A stretch of DNA of 64,000 bases from CAZDKK01 sp964506245 (GTDB lineage: Bacteria; Eisenbacteria; RBG-16-71-46; CAIMUX01; WJJG01). Within the stretch, counting starts at the first letter, position 1. Every line of letters starts with the position of its first letter. The notes under the pieces were generated by a model that saw only the letters and a program-made list of their open reading frames with translations, was not told the DNA's origin and searched no databases. The DNA is taken from positions 1-64,000 of the forward strand of contig CAZDKK010000015.1 in assembly GCA_964506245.1 (NCBI GenBank), in the 5' to 3' direction. Shown here piece after piece: positions 34,165-44,100 of this stretch. The translations under genes were made by a program, and so were the position numbers.

Positions 34165-35040
34165 ATGGGCCGCTTCGTTGCCTTCGTCGAACGCGTCGAC
34201 CAGCTCGACCGCCGCTGGGTCTTCCTGATCGTCGGCCTGGCGGTCGTGGTCTCGACGATCTTCGGCCTGCGCTTCCCCGAACGGCCGACCCCGATGGTCC
34301 AGGCCGTCTTCGGTCAAATCGAGAGCCTCCCGGCCGGCTCGCACGTGCTCATGCCGTTTGACTACGACCCGGGCACCGAACCGGAGTTGCAGCCCATGGC
34401 CGAAGCCTTCGTGCGCCAGTGCGCTGAGAAGGGACTCCGGATCTGCTTTGTCGCCCTCTGGCCGCTCGGACAGAGCATGGTCGACGGGGTGATCCACAGC
34501 GTGATCGAGGACGAATACCCACACCTGCAATACGGGGTCGACTATGTCGATCTGGGATATAAGGCGGGCAACGAGGGCGTGATCACCGTCATCTTCACCG
34601 ACTTGAAGAAGCTCTTCACCACCGACGCGCGCGGGACCGCGGTGAGCAAGATCCCGATGCTGAGGGATATTCCCAATGTCCAGTCGTTCGACCTGATCCT
34701 CAGCCTCAGCGCCGGATACCCCGGCACGAAGGAGTGGGTGCAGTATGCGGGCACCCCGGGAAACATCCCGGTCGCAGCCGGGTGCACCGCGGTGCAGGCG
34801 CCGTTGCTCTACCCCTACTATCCCGGGCAGCTGCAGGGCTTGATGGGCGGGATCAAGGCCGCGGCCGAATTCGAGCAGCTGCTCGTCCAGCGGTATCCGC
34901 AGTTCAAGGGCCAGGCCTACTCGACCGCGCTGCTGCGGATGGGGCCGCAGACGGTGACGCACCTGGTGATCATCTTTTTCATCCTGGTGGGCAATATCAC
35001 CTTCGCGATCCTCCGGCGGCGCCGCCGGGCGAACGGGTAG
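34165..35040 (+). CDS. Membrane-anchored protein with extracytoplasmic domain (cassette gene 3)
   Basis: 291 residues. One helix at 18-37 and another at 265-284 flank a soluble domain of about 220 residues, predicted to lie outside the cytoplasm. The domain contains VLMPFDYDPGTEPELQPMAEAFVRQCAEKGLRICFVALWPLGQ in outline, then YPHLQYGVDYVDLGYKAGNEGVITVI and YPYYPGQLQGLMGGIKAAAEFEQLL; its alternation of strands and helices resembles an alpha/beta sandwich. The C-terminus is a basic stop-transfer RRRRRANG. I chose the ATG at 34165 with GGGGGGAGGG upstream over an earlier frame extension. No known family recognised. Confidence 0.75.
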   Translation: MGRFVAFVERVDQLDRRWVFLIVGLAVVVSTIFGLRFPERPTPMVQAVFGQIESLPAGSHVLMPFDYDPGTEPELQPMAEAFVRQCAEKGLRICFVALWPLGQSMVDGVIHSVIEDEYPHLQYGVDYVDLGYKAGNEGVITVIFTDLKKLFTTDARGTAVSKIPMLRDIPNVQSFDLILSLSAGYPGTKEWVQYAGTPGNIPVAAGCTAVQAPLLYPYYPGQLQGLMGGIKAAAEFEQLLVQRYPQFKGQAYSTALLRMGPQTVTHLVIIFFILVGNITFAILRRRRRANG

Positions 35041-35125
35041 AGCGAGGCCGCGCGCCGCACGGTGCGCCGCCGAGGAAACGCGCGCACCGCACCGGGCACG
35101 CGGGCTGCAGACAAGGAGCTGCCGG

Positions 35126-35899
35126 ATGACACGCAGGCGGGCCATCGGGCTGGCGATCTGGGTGATCGTGATCGCCGTGCTGGCGATCCGCGTCGCCACG
35201 GGTGCGATGGACAGCCCGTTCGGCTCGATGCGCGCGTTGGGCGTCTGGCTGGCCGCCTTCCTGACCCTGTCGATCCTGAGCTTCCTCTACCAGGACAACC
35301 CCTGCTACCGCTTTGCCGAGCACCTCTTCGTGGGGGTCTCGGCCGCCTACTGGATGGTGATGGGCTTCTGGTCGACGCTCGTGCCCAACCTCTTCGGCAA
35401 GCTCGCCCCGGCCCGGGCCGCCGACTGGTTCCTGTCGGGGCTGGCCGCACAGCGGGCCAACCTCTTCTACGTCATCCCGCTCATCTTCGGTATCCTGCTG
35501 CTGATGAGGTTGTCGCCCAAGGGCGGCCATCTGAGTCGCTGGGCGCTGGCGTTCATCCTCGGAACCACGGCCGGCCTGCGCCTGATTGCCTTCCTCACCG
35601 CGGACTTCATGGTGCAGACGCGCTCGACGCTCATCTCGGTCGCCGGCGTGAGCCAGGGGTCCTTCTCCTTCGAACGGATGCTGTGGGAGGTGGTCACGGT
35701 CGTCGCCGTGCTGGCTACGCTCTGCTACTTCTACTTCTCGAAGGCCCACACCGGGGCCTTCGGGCGTTTCTCGCGCCTGGGCATCTGGGTGCTGATGATC
35801 ACCTTCGGGGCGGGCTTCGGCTACACGGTCATGGGACGCATCGCGCTCCTGGTGGGGCGGGTCGAGGAGCTCCTGGGTCGCTGGCTGCAGGTGACCTGA
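35126..35899 (+). CDS. Integral membrane protein (cassette gene 4)
   Basis: 257 residues with about eight hydrophobic helices (roughly 6-22, 38-55, 66-84, 112-127, 138-155, 160-172, 186-204 and 220-242). A conserved-looking polar motif DNPCYRFAEHLFVGVSAAYW lies between helices 2 and 3 and may form a functional site, with C, E and H in reach. AAGGAG precedes the ATG. It closes the cassette. Its stop codon directly adjoins a 33-bp tandem repeat. No known family recognised. Confidence 0.75.
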   Translation: MTRRRAIGLAIWVIVIAVLAIRVATGAMDSPFGSMRALGVWLAAFLTLSILSFLYQDNPCYRFAEHLFVGVSAAYWMVMGFWSTLVPNLFGKLAPARAADWFLSGLAAQRANLFYVIPLIFGILLLMRLSPKGGHLSRWALAFILGTTAGLRLIAFLTADFMVQTRSTLISVAGVSQGSFSFERMLWEVVTVVAVLATLCYFYFSKAHTGAFGRFSRLGIWVLMITFGAGFGYTVMGRIALLVGRVEELLGRWLQVT

Positions 35900-35963
35900 G
35901 CCGGCGCCAGGGCGATCGGGCCGGAGGGATGAGCTGACGCCAGGGCGGTCGGGCCGGAGGGAG
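35898..35963. repeat. Tandem duplication of a 33-bp unit
   Basis: Two copies of a unit like GAGCCGGCGCCAGGGCGATC continuing GGGCCGGAGGGAT, differing at about five positions, follow the stop of the last cassette gene and end just before the stop of the convergent glycosyltransferase gene. It may be a simple slippage product or a weak terminator. Confidence 0.75.
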
Positions 35964-35971
35964 CCGAGGGA

Positions 35972-37135
35972 CTAACGCGTCCGCACCAGGGGCTCGAGGA
36001 AGGCGACCAGTTCGGCGATGCGCTCGCGCCAGTCAGCGGCGCGGGCGATCTCGATGCGCCGAGCGCGGGCCGGCGCGTCCGCCGGTTCGGCCATCGCGCC
36101 CCGGTACCCCGTCTCCAGCTCCTCCCGCGTGGCATAGAGGTAGAGCACGTCGCGGAAGACCTTCAGCCCGCGGCGGAATGTGGCCAGCACCGGCAGACCG
36201 GTCGCCAGGTACTCGTAGAGCTTCAGGCCTCTGACCGCCTCGAGCTGGGGTTCACGACGGAAGGGGAAGATCAACACGTCCGAGCCCGCCATCAGCTCGG
36301 CCGCGCGGTCGGGCCGCACGGGGCCCAGCGGCAGCACGCGCGCGGGATCGAGTCGCTGGAAGATGTCGCGGCCCGCCGGGCTCACCTCACCCACGAAGAG
36401 CAGGATCGCGCGCTCGTCCAGCTCGAGCAGCGTGCTCAGGTCCTCGAAGCTCATGCGCTCATCAGCCCGGCCGAGGTAGCCGACCAGCCGGCGGTCCGAT
36501 GCCAGCTCGAGCGCCTGGCGGGCCGCCGCGCGTTGCTCGGGGTTCGCGGGCCGGAAGAGGCTGGTGTCCACGCCGTGCTCCAGAACCGCCCGCGGGGCCT
36601 GCTCGGCGAGAAGCCGATCCCAGGTCTCCAGCAGGTAGCGGTTCACCGCCAACATGCCGTCGGCGTGGGGCAATCCCTTCTCGAGCGCGGCGGTGAACGC
36701 CTCCGCCGCCGGTCGTGAGGCAGCCAGGCCGGGCGCGTCATCGAGGCAGTCGAAGACGAGCGCCCCCGGGGTGGCGGTGCGGATCGGCTCGAGGAGGGCG
36801 GGGTGATAGACCAGCGTGACGTCGGGCACGAACCGCGAAACGCCCCCCGCCGAACCAGCCGCCAGCGCGCGCACGGCGTCCTGCACGGCGCAGCCCCAGG
36901 CCGCCCACGCCCCCACCGTGGTCTGGGTCTGGCCGGCCTGCGCGCATGGACCGAGTTCGATCACCCTCAGGTGTGCCTCGGCGCCCGCCAGTTCGCCAGC
37001 CGGGCCGCCGTGCAGATCGCGGGGGGGATTGAGATAGACCACCTCGTGGCCGAGCTCCGCGAGACCGTGCCCGAATCGCTGCTGCCGGCCCATCAGACCC
37101 GCAAACGCATCGCTGGCGGCAATCAGTACGCGCAT
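35972..37135 (-). CDS. Glycosyltransferase (GT4/GT1-like)
   Basis: 387 residues, GT-B fold. The N-terminal half starts MRVLIAASDAFAGLMGRQQRFGHGLAELGHEVVYLNPP, the usual acceptor-domain opening. The C-terminal half has RLVGYLGRADERMSFEDL, ILLFVGEVSP, VLPLGPVRPDRAAELMAGSDVLIFPFRREP and KLYEYLATGLPVLAT, which form the nucleotide-sugar site (the E of LYEYLA is the conserved donor-binding glutamate). The frame extends upstream to a GTG at 37246, but the ATG at 37135, with GAGGGG 7 nt upstream, fits the family. Probably builds a surface glycan; sugar unknown. Confidence 0.85.
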   Translation of the reverse strand: MRVLIAASDAFAGLMGRQQRFGHGLAELGHEVVYLNPPRDLHGGPAGELAGAEAHLRVIELGPCAQAGQTQTTVGAWAAWGCAVQDAVRALAAGSAGGVSRFVPDVTLVYHPALLEPIRTATPGALVFDCLDDAPGLAASRPAAEAFTAALEKGLPHADGMLAVNRYLLETWDRLLAEQAPRAVLEHGVDTSLFRPANPEQRAAARQALELASDRRLVGYLGRADERMSFEDLSTLLELDERAILLFVGEVSPAGRDIFQRLDPARVLPLGPVRPDRAAELMAGSDVLIFPFRREPQLEAVRGLKLYEYLATGLPVLATFRRGLKVFRDVLYLYATREELETGYRGAMAEPADAPARARRIEIARAADWRERIAELVAFLEPLVRTR

Positions 37136-37331
37136 CCTCTGACCCCTCAAGCATCGCCCCGGCCCGCGTCCCCCGCAAAGGATCGTGCAGGGGATCGCGT
37201 GGGGTGATCCCCCACACCCTCTATCGGGAACCGAGGAGGATTCCACGAGTCTCGGCCGGTTGCAACAGCCAACTGAGGCGCCGGCAGGAAGGCACGGCGG
37301 GATGCGAACGGTGCGGCGTGGGGTACGATGG

Positions 37332-39197
37332 TCAGCGACCGGCGGGCCACTCGAGCAGCGTCACACCCCAGTAGTGCGGCTCCTCGGGCGGGTCGTCGTT
37401 CCAGCCCTCGATCGAGTGGCTCCCGTCCGTCTGGTAGTGCAAGGTGTATTCGCCCGGCTCCAGCGTCAGGAACGCCTCCTCCCGGCGGTTCTTGCGGGCT
37501 CCGCCGGCGGGCGTGGTAGCTTCGTAGTCCATGCTCCAGACCTTCTCACCGCTCTCCTTGCGTGTCAGCCAACCGTAGTCGAACATCTCGCCGCGCGAAC
37601 CTTCGCCCATGGCGATGATCTTGACCCGCATCGGCTCCGCGACCACGAAGCTCAGACGCCGGTGTTCATCGTCTCCCACGGGGGCCAGGCGGACGATGGC
37701 GGCGGGGCCCTCGGATTCCTCGAAGGTGCGCACCCACGCGGCATCGAAGTCCCGACCCAGGCCGTTCAGCGCAATGCCCCAGCTGCGCGGGTCAAAGGGG
37801 GGCGTCTTCGACCAGCGGGGGAAGGCGTGTGCGTAGTCGGAGACATAGCAGAGGTAGTAGCTGCCCGCGGCCAGGCGGACCTGCTCCTGGACCAGACGGT
37901 TGCGCGGCTCCCCTCCGGCCCAGATGCCCGGGTTGTTCTCCATGGTCCAGACGCGCTCCAGGGTGCGGGCATCCTCGATCCAGCCGTAGTCGACGAGGCG
38001 GTCCTTGTCGCTGCTCATCTCGCCGAAACCGCGAACGCACAGCTCGGCCTCGCGACGCAGCTCGAACCCGGTGCGGTGGAATTCGGCGTCCCCCACCCGA
38101 TCGATGCGCGCAATGAGGTTCTCATCGGGCGGATCGATGACCACGCGCAGCGCCCCCTCCGCCAGCGGCTGGATCGGCAGCAGCGTGACGCCCCAGGACT
38201 CGGGGTCGTAGGGCGGCGGGGCGTTCCAGTCCCCGAAGGCATGCGAATCATCGGTGACATAACACAGCAGGTAGCGGCCCGGTGCGAGCTCGACGATGTC
38301 GTCGAAGACGCGGTTCTTCTTCGCGCCGCCGGCTGGTTCGGTGTTGCGCAGGGTCATGTCCCACACGCGCGCGCACTCGTCCCGGTCCTCGATCCACGCC
38401 CCGTCGGCGAACCCCTGCTCCCGCGCGACGTACTCGCCAACGGCCAAGATCCGCATGCGAATCGTCTGCCGCACCTCGAGCGCGGCCCGGTAGAACTCCC
38501 CAGAGCCAGCTTCTCGGAACGCCACGGGCGCGATCAGCTCCGGCGGCGGGGGATTGACGACGAAGTCCGATAGACTCAGCCCTGGGTCGGTGGCGCGCAC
38601 GACCGCCTTCCACCTCGCCGGCTCGCCATAGCGGTCCCAAGCCACGAGCGTCCCGCCCTCGATGTTGAACGTGCCCAGGCGGAACATCTTGAGCAATCTG
38701 ACCTCTTTCTTGATGGGAAAGAAGCCGCCCAGGGCCGAGAAGTAGAGCACATAGTCCCCGGCGGTCAGGTCGATCTCCGCCGCGGCACTCACGTTGTCAT
38801 TGCGATCGGCCTCGACCGCACGCCAGTCCATCGCCCAGGCCACGCTGCGGTCCGAGAGCTTGAGCAGCCAGGCGTAGCTGAAGAGGATCTCTTCGTCCGG
38901 CCAGCCGCTGCCCACGGCGTCGATCTGGACCCGCGCATCTCGCTCGAGCCTGAAGCGCTGGCTGTAGAGGCCCGCGTGGTCGATCTCCTTGATGGCCGAC
39001 AGCACCGGACCCTGACCGCGCGCGGGAACCGCGACACAACCCCACAAGATGGCGAGCAGCGCTCCGATGGCCAGAACGGTCGCGCCGTTCACTGCAGGAC
39101 GCCAGGCGGCGACCGCCGCCGGGAGAGAACCATCTGCCCGCCGGCGACGCGTCAATCCGCCCTCACTGAGGGAGTTAGGGACTCGGATCCCGACCAC
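37332..39197 (-). CDS. Exported protein with four repeated beta domains
   Basis: 621 residues starting at a GTG with AGGAGG 5 nt upstream. After a basic n-region, a hydrophobic signal segment spans about residues 37-60. The rest consists of four similar units of about 120-130 residues with the pattern: a strand ending in (I/V)xAxG, then DYGW-type aromatic, VWxMD, an AGG(A)xKNR turn, an LxPGxYxLxYxTDxSH strand and a closing DPxxWGVTL. The last two units keep this best. The first lacks the terminal part. Such repeats fold as beta sandwiches binding ligands or partners. I do not recognise a named family; the partner may be the Cys-rich protein encoded upstream on the same strand. Confidence 0.7.
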   Translation of the reverse strand: MVGIRVPNSLSEGGLTRRRRADGSLPAAVAAWRPAVNGATVLAIGALLAILWGCVAVPARGQGPVLSAIKEIDHAGLYSQRFRLERDARVQIDAVGSGWPDEEILFSYAWLLKLSDRSVAWAMDWRAVEADRNDNVSAAAEIDLTAGDYVLYFSALGGFFPIKKEVRLLKMFRLGTFNIEGGTLVAWDRYGEPARWKAVVRATDPGLSLSDFVVNPPPPELIAPVAFREAGSGEFYRAALEVRQTIRMRILAVGEYVAREQGFADGAWIEDRDECARVWDMTLRNTEPAGGAKKNRVFDDIVELAPGRYLLCYVTDDSHAFGDWNAPPPYDPESWGVTLLPIQPLAEGALRVVIDPPDENLIARIDRVGDAEFHRTGFELRREAELCVRGFGEMSSDKDRLVDYGWIEDARTLERVWTMENNPGIWAGGEPRNRLVQEQVRLAAGSYYLCYVSDYAHAFPRWSKTPPFDPRSWGIALNGLGRDFDAAWVRTFEESEGPAAIVRLAPVGDDEHRRLSFVVAEPMRVKIIAMGEGSRGEMFDYGWLTRKESGEKVWSMDYEATTPAGGARKNRREEAFLTLEPGEYTLHYQTDGSHSIEGWNDDPPEEPHYWGVTLLEWPAGR

Positions 39198-39356
39198 TTC
39201 GGCCTCCTGCCGCGAGCCACCCACCCGGGTCGCCCTGCTCCTCCTCCTTACGCCGCCAGGGAGCCCAAGTTGCCCCCGGCAGGAGGATTGCGGCCGCCGC
39301 CTCCGGGTTTCCCCGCTCGGGGATCCCACTCACCCCGCCGGTGGACAGACCCGCAC

Positions 39357-40208
39357 CTACCGTTGCGTCTCGAGGGCCTCGTGGGGGCAGTCCTGCGGGC
39401 GGGCGATGCCCTCGAGGCACAGGATCTCCCGGCGCGGGCCGCTCCGGCGCCCCGTTGAGTCATCGTCGATGTCCACCAGGACCCCGCGTTCACACCGCAG
39501 GCACCGCTCGGCCTGCACCGCCACCGGCTTCGCGCTGATGCGGTCGATCAGCGCTTGATGCCAGTGGGGCGCGGCGGCCCCGCAACGTTCCTCGACCAGG
39601 ACCCGGTGCACAGAGGTCCCCACGAGGCGCCCGCGGTCGAGGAGGATCCGGGCGAGAACCTCGATCCGGTCCCCCGCGGCGATCCGATGCCGTTCCTGCT
39701 GCCTCCGGCCGATGCGCAGGTACAGCGCATCCTCCAGACCGTCCCGTCCGACAAACGCGGACTCCAGCCGCAGGAGGAAGCCGTGCAGCCAGAGCGTGCT
39801 GCGCGCCCCGTCCACGCGCCGGCGCAGATGCGGCCGGATGCTGGTCACCCGTCCGCCGCACTCCTGGACCCGGCCCGCGTGATCCTCGACCCACTCGTCG
39901 AACCGCCGGCAAGCCTCCTCGAAAGCCCGGAAATCCTCGGGCGACAGAAGCAACTCCGGATAGCGGTGGATCTTCTCCTCGTCATAGAACCGGCACTGCG
40001 TGCAGTTGCTGCCCACGTGCCGGTAGCCCTTGGGGCAGGAGCCGCCCTGACCGAGGAGCTTGCATTTCCAGAGGAACTCGAGGCAGCCGGCCGGATGGCA
40101 GCGCTTTTCGCACAGCACGTGGTAGGCCGAGACGCGATGGCGGAAGCCCCCGTGGGACTCGTGGCGGCAGACGAAGACATCGTCGCGCTTGTAGCTGTTG
40201 CTCACCAT
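39357..40208 (-). CDS. Cysteine-rich protein of unknown function
   Basis: A 283-residue soluble protein with no signal peptide. The first 90 residues carry many cysteines: VFVCRHESHGG, VLCEKRCHPAGCLEFLWKCK, GGSCPKGYRHVGSNCTQCRFYDEEKIHRYPE. A C-terminal pair occurs in CLRCERG and ILCLEG ... DCPHEA. The N-terminal spacing could bind zinc or an iron-sulfur cluster. The middle (residues 130-230) is a beta-rich region (TLWLHGFLLRLESAFVGRDG, EVLARILLDRGRLVG) of OB-like appearance. The start at 40208 (ATG) was chosen over an upstream extension lacking coding character. Not recognised as any known family. Confidence 0.68.
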   Translation of the reverse strand: MVSNSYKRDDVFVCRHESHGGFRHRVSAYHVLCEKRCHPAGCLEFLWKCKLLGQGGSCPKGYRHVGSNCTQCRFYDEEKIHRYPELLLSPEDFRAFEEACRRFDEWVEDHAGRVQECGGRVTSIRPHLRRRVDGARSTLWLHGFLLRLESAFVGRDGLEDALYLRIGRRQQERHRIAAGDRIEVLARILLDRGRLVGTSVHRVLVEERCGAAAPHWHQALIDRISAKPVAVQAERCLRCERGVLVDIDDDSTGRRSGPRREILCLEGIARPQDCPHEALETQR

Positions 40209-40299
40209 GGCCCCCCCGGGGGCACGGGCCCGAGCGGCGGCCCCACCCGGCACCGCGCGAGCGGTGGGCTGGCCCCGGACGCGCCGCGCTTGCGGCGAG

Positions 40300-41052
40300 C
40301 TAGCCTGGCACGTGCGACGCGAGCAGCAAGCTCAGATTCTGGATCACCACCGCGAGGGCTGCGTGGTAGGTGGCGTAGGTCACCCCATCGACTACCCAGG
40401 TCTCGGGAGTGATCGGATCCAGGCCGCTGATCGGCAGTCCGTTGTCCTGCGCAACGTTGTCCGCGAGCAGCTGCGCCAGGTCGTACCTCTGCTGCGCGAA
40501 GTAGGACTCCGCCAGGATCACGTTGAGGTCATGGTGGTCGTAGGTTGTTCGCCGCGAGAAGACATAGCCCTCGTCGGCTTCCAGGACGGCATTGGCCGCC
40601 TGCTCGGCTTTGACCGGATCGGAGAAGAGCGCCGCCGCGGCCAGACCGGCGCGGGCGTCGTTCACGAGGTGGCCATCGTTGATGAGCTCTTCGAATGTGG
40701 CGATGGCCTCGGTGTGCAAGCCGGTGTAGGCTTGGGCCCACCCGAGACCCAACGACGCCTCGTACAGGCTGGCGTCCTTCTCCACTGCCAGTGAGAAGCT
40801 CTCTCGGGCATCGTAGTAGTCGCCCACGGCGAAGCTGTCCCAGCCCATGTCGTTCAGTTCCTCGGCCGTGTAGACCGGCTCGCTGGTGCCGCCCCCGCCG
40901 CCGTCCGTGCCGTCGTCTTCATCGTCGCCACACGAACCGACCCCGAACCCGACCGCCAGCAACAGGACGAGCCAGACCCAACCAACCACGGGCCATCCCC
41001 CGGTGACGGCGGGAGTCGTTCCCCTCTCCTTGCTCCGGACCAGCCGCATCAC
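40300..41052 (-). CDS. TPR-type lipoprotein
   Basis: 250 residues. A hydrophobic stretch at 24-39 ends in GVGSCGDDEDD, a good lipobox with Cys at about 41, followed by an acidic and glycine-rich linker. From residue 60 on, helical pairs resemble tetratricopeptide repeats (AEELNDMGWDSFAVGDYYDARESFSLAVEKD, SLGLGWAQAYTGLHTEAIATFEELI, LNVILAESYFAQQRYDLAQLLADN in outline). Such lipoproteins act as scaffolds for envelope complexes. It lies 63 bp after the stop-proximal end of the large secreted-protein gene on the same strand. Function unknown. Confidence 0.78.
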   Translation of the reverse strand: MMRLVRSKERGTTPAVTGGWPVVGWVWLVLLLAVGFGVGSCGDDEDDGTDGGGGGTSEPVYTAEELNDMGWDSFAVGDYYDARESFSLAVEKDASLYEASLGLGWAQAYTGLHTEAIATFEELINDGHLVNDARAGLAAAALFSDPVKAEQAANAVLEADEGYVFSRRTTYDHHDLNVILAESYFAQQRYDLAQLLADNVAQDNGLPISGLDPITPETWVVDGVTYATYHAALAVVIQNLSLLLASHVPG

Positions 41053-41115
41053 CTTCGATCCCTCCCTTCAATCCTCAACGGACAAGGGCCATGGCCTCGG
41101 TGGGCCGGCCCGTCG

Positions 41116-44100
41116 CTATCTCACCCGAATCGAACGCCGCGTCACCATCTGATCGGCGCTGCGCAGCCGGGCGAAGTAGACGCCCGACGCGGCCCGGCCG
41201 CCCCCTTCCAGCGCGCCGTTCCACACCACCGTGTGCTCGGACCCGCCCTCCTGCACCCCGTCGACCAGGGTGGCCACGCGGCGACCCGCGGCGTCGAAGA
41301 CCACGAGCTGCACCTCCCCCGACCGGGGCAGGCGGTAGCGCAGGGTGAGATCGGTCCGCCACGGCGCGGGACCCAGCGAGAGCGCGATGCGCGGCTCGGA
41401 CACCTCGCCCGCTTCGGCCCAGCGCGTGCGGAACATCCCCAAGCGCGTGATCGTCGCGCGCAGCGTCCCGTCGGATGCACTCCACTGAGCGGGCACGGGC
41501 TCCCAGACCTGCCCAACCTGCCGCTCCAGGATCGGCAGCGGGGCCGACAGCGCCAGCCCGCTGGGGCGCGGCGGCACCCGCGCCGCGAGCGCGGCGGGGA
41601 TCTCGAACTCGAGGTCGGGGGGCGAGAGCAGGAAGCCGTTCGCGGCCGTCGCCTCGGATCCCGCGGCTTGCGGCAGGATCATGACGTAGCTGCGGATCGC
41701 GAGGGCGCGCGGCGGGCAGGACAGCGTCACGAACCCGTCCGGGCCGGTCAGGAAACCGCCATCGCCCGGGGAGACCTCGCCGATCCCGAAGGACCGCTCG
41801 TCCAGCGTGAGGTTGCCAGCCGAATCCCCGACCGCTGCCACGACCCTCACGACCGTGGTGGCGCGCGCCTGATACCAGCCCTGGTAGATGCCGTGCGCTG
41901 CATCGACCAGCTCCATCTCGATCGGCGCGCCGTTTGCGCGAACGTCGAGTGTGCCCTGCGAGATGTCCTCCGAGGGCGTGGCAATGATGCTGACGTCCGA
42001 CGTGACGCCCGGATTCTGATGCAGGGCGATGTCGACCTGGGGCGGCTGCTGCTGCCACAGCTTGCCGTGCAGCCGCAGCGCGCCGTGCTCCGCGTCGGAG
42101 AGGTAAGAAGCGTAGATGAGCAGAACCTGCCCGTCCGGGCCTTTGGTCGCCAGCGGCCAGCGGGTTGCGCGATCCAGGCCGGCGAAAACCTCGACGCCGG
42201 CGATGGAGCGACCGTCGGTGCCGTACCGGCCGCCCTTCAAGGTCCAGCGACCCTCACTCCCGGAACGCCAGATCGCCAGGCGGTTGGAACCGTCCGTGGC
42301 CACCGCCGGCCGATCGGACGCCTGGCTCTGGAGGTCGAGCGGAATGCGGCCTGGGTCGAGAACGAGGCCATCGGGGCGCACGCGCACGGCGTAGGTTCCC
42401 GGCAGATCCGTCCAGCCGATGAAGTAGTTGGCGCCGTCGAAGATGGCGCGCGGAACGCCCGGGTCCGAGCCGGTCGCGAGTCGCACCGCGAGGTTGGCGT
42501 TGCTCCAGGTCGTCGTGGTGTCCGGGAGCTGAACCGCGTAGATCCCGAAGCCCTTGGAAGCCCACAGGATCAGGTTCTGCTCCCCGCTGCAGGTGAGGCC
42601 GGGATCGGAGCTGGTTCCGTAGAGCAGTCTGATCGAGGTCGTCTCGACGGACGAGCCGGGCGCGGTCACCAGTCTGAAGGGCACGAGCGCCAGCTCTGCA
42701 CCGCTGTACTCCACACGGCTCAACATGAGGCCTTGGTCCGAGCCGCTCACGTACTTCCAGGCAACCGGGAACCGCTCACCATCCCAGCCGACCGCGGCCC
42801 GGCCCGTGGCGATGTCGGCAATGCGGAGGCGGGCCCCCGTCTGCTGTCCATCCGCGTCGAGCCGCGCCGCGTAGAGGCTCGTCCCCTCGGTCCAGGTGAG
42901 CACGAAACTGCCTGCGCCGAAGGCGAGGGCTGGGGCCCACGGCTGGGGATGTGTTTCGGGCAGGACGGCAAAGGACGGGCCGGCGGGCACGCCCTCCGTC
43001 GTGACGAACGCGCCGTGGATCTGCCAGCCGCCGATCACCTGTTCATCCCAGACGGTCAAGTACCGGCTGCCGTCGAAGACAACCGCCCGCGGGATCTGCA
43101 TCGAGGTGGCCTGCGAGACGATCACGGGGCCGCCGGTGACGACGCCGGCGGCGTCCAGCCAGGACATGCGGATGTCCTGATCATCGCCCGCCACGGCGAT
43201 GTACTTCACCGCCCCCACGAAGACGTACTCTTCCCCGTTCCACACGAGCCCGCAGCCGCCCGGCTCCTCGAGGCCCAGGCTGCTGACGAGGGGAACGATC
43301 TCGTATTCGGTGCTGACCTGGGAGCCATCGCTGTTGACGTGAACGCCGTAGTAGGTGGTCGTGGCGCCGCGCTGGAGGACCCAGGCCAGCTGGTAGCCTC
43401 CCGGGCCCCCGGTGATGGTCCGGGAGTCACGCGGCCTGAGCGTCTGCGCAATCCCGAAGCGCGCCGACAGCGTGCCATCGGTCATGAGCGTCCGGCCGAA
43501 GATCTCCCGGTTCGAAGTCTGCGACTGCCCGACGTCGCGGGCTGGCCAGGTCACGAGGAACCGGTCGCCGCCGAAGGCCAGCATCGGGAGATCGTCCGTG
43601 GTGTAGTCGGCGTCCACGACCGCGGCCTCGATCTTGATCGTCTCCTCCGCCGGCGCCCCATCCTCGCTGATGTAGCGCCCCGCGATCTCGCCGAGGGAGG
43701 TCGTGTCGATGCTGGTGATCTGTCCCTGGGAACCGAGGGTCGTGTCGTAGAGGGTCGCTTCCCGGGAGTAGACCAGCAGGTACTGTTCCCCGTTGAAGGC
43801 GATGTCGCCGCCGGTCTGCTGATTGCTCTCGGCGTTGAGGACGATGTACTCCTCGTCCAGAACCTGCCCGTCCGCCGCGGCGATGCGCGCGCCGTGCGTG
43901 GCGAACCTACCCCCCAGCGTGTCGGTCCAGGTCACCATGAAGCTGGATGTCCCGAACGCGAGATCGAGATCCGCCAGCTCGTAGTCCGACTCGGTGATGA
44001 GCACCGGGGATTCATCGAGGGCCGCGCCGTCGGACCCGAGGCGGACGCCCTCGATCCGGTAAGCGCTCTTGGTCGCGTCGGTGGCCTGCCAGATCGCGAG

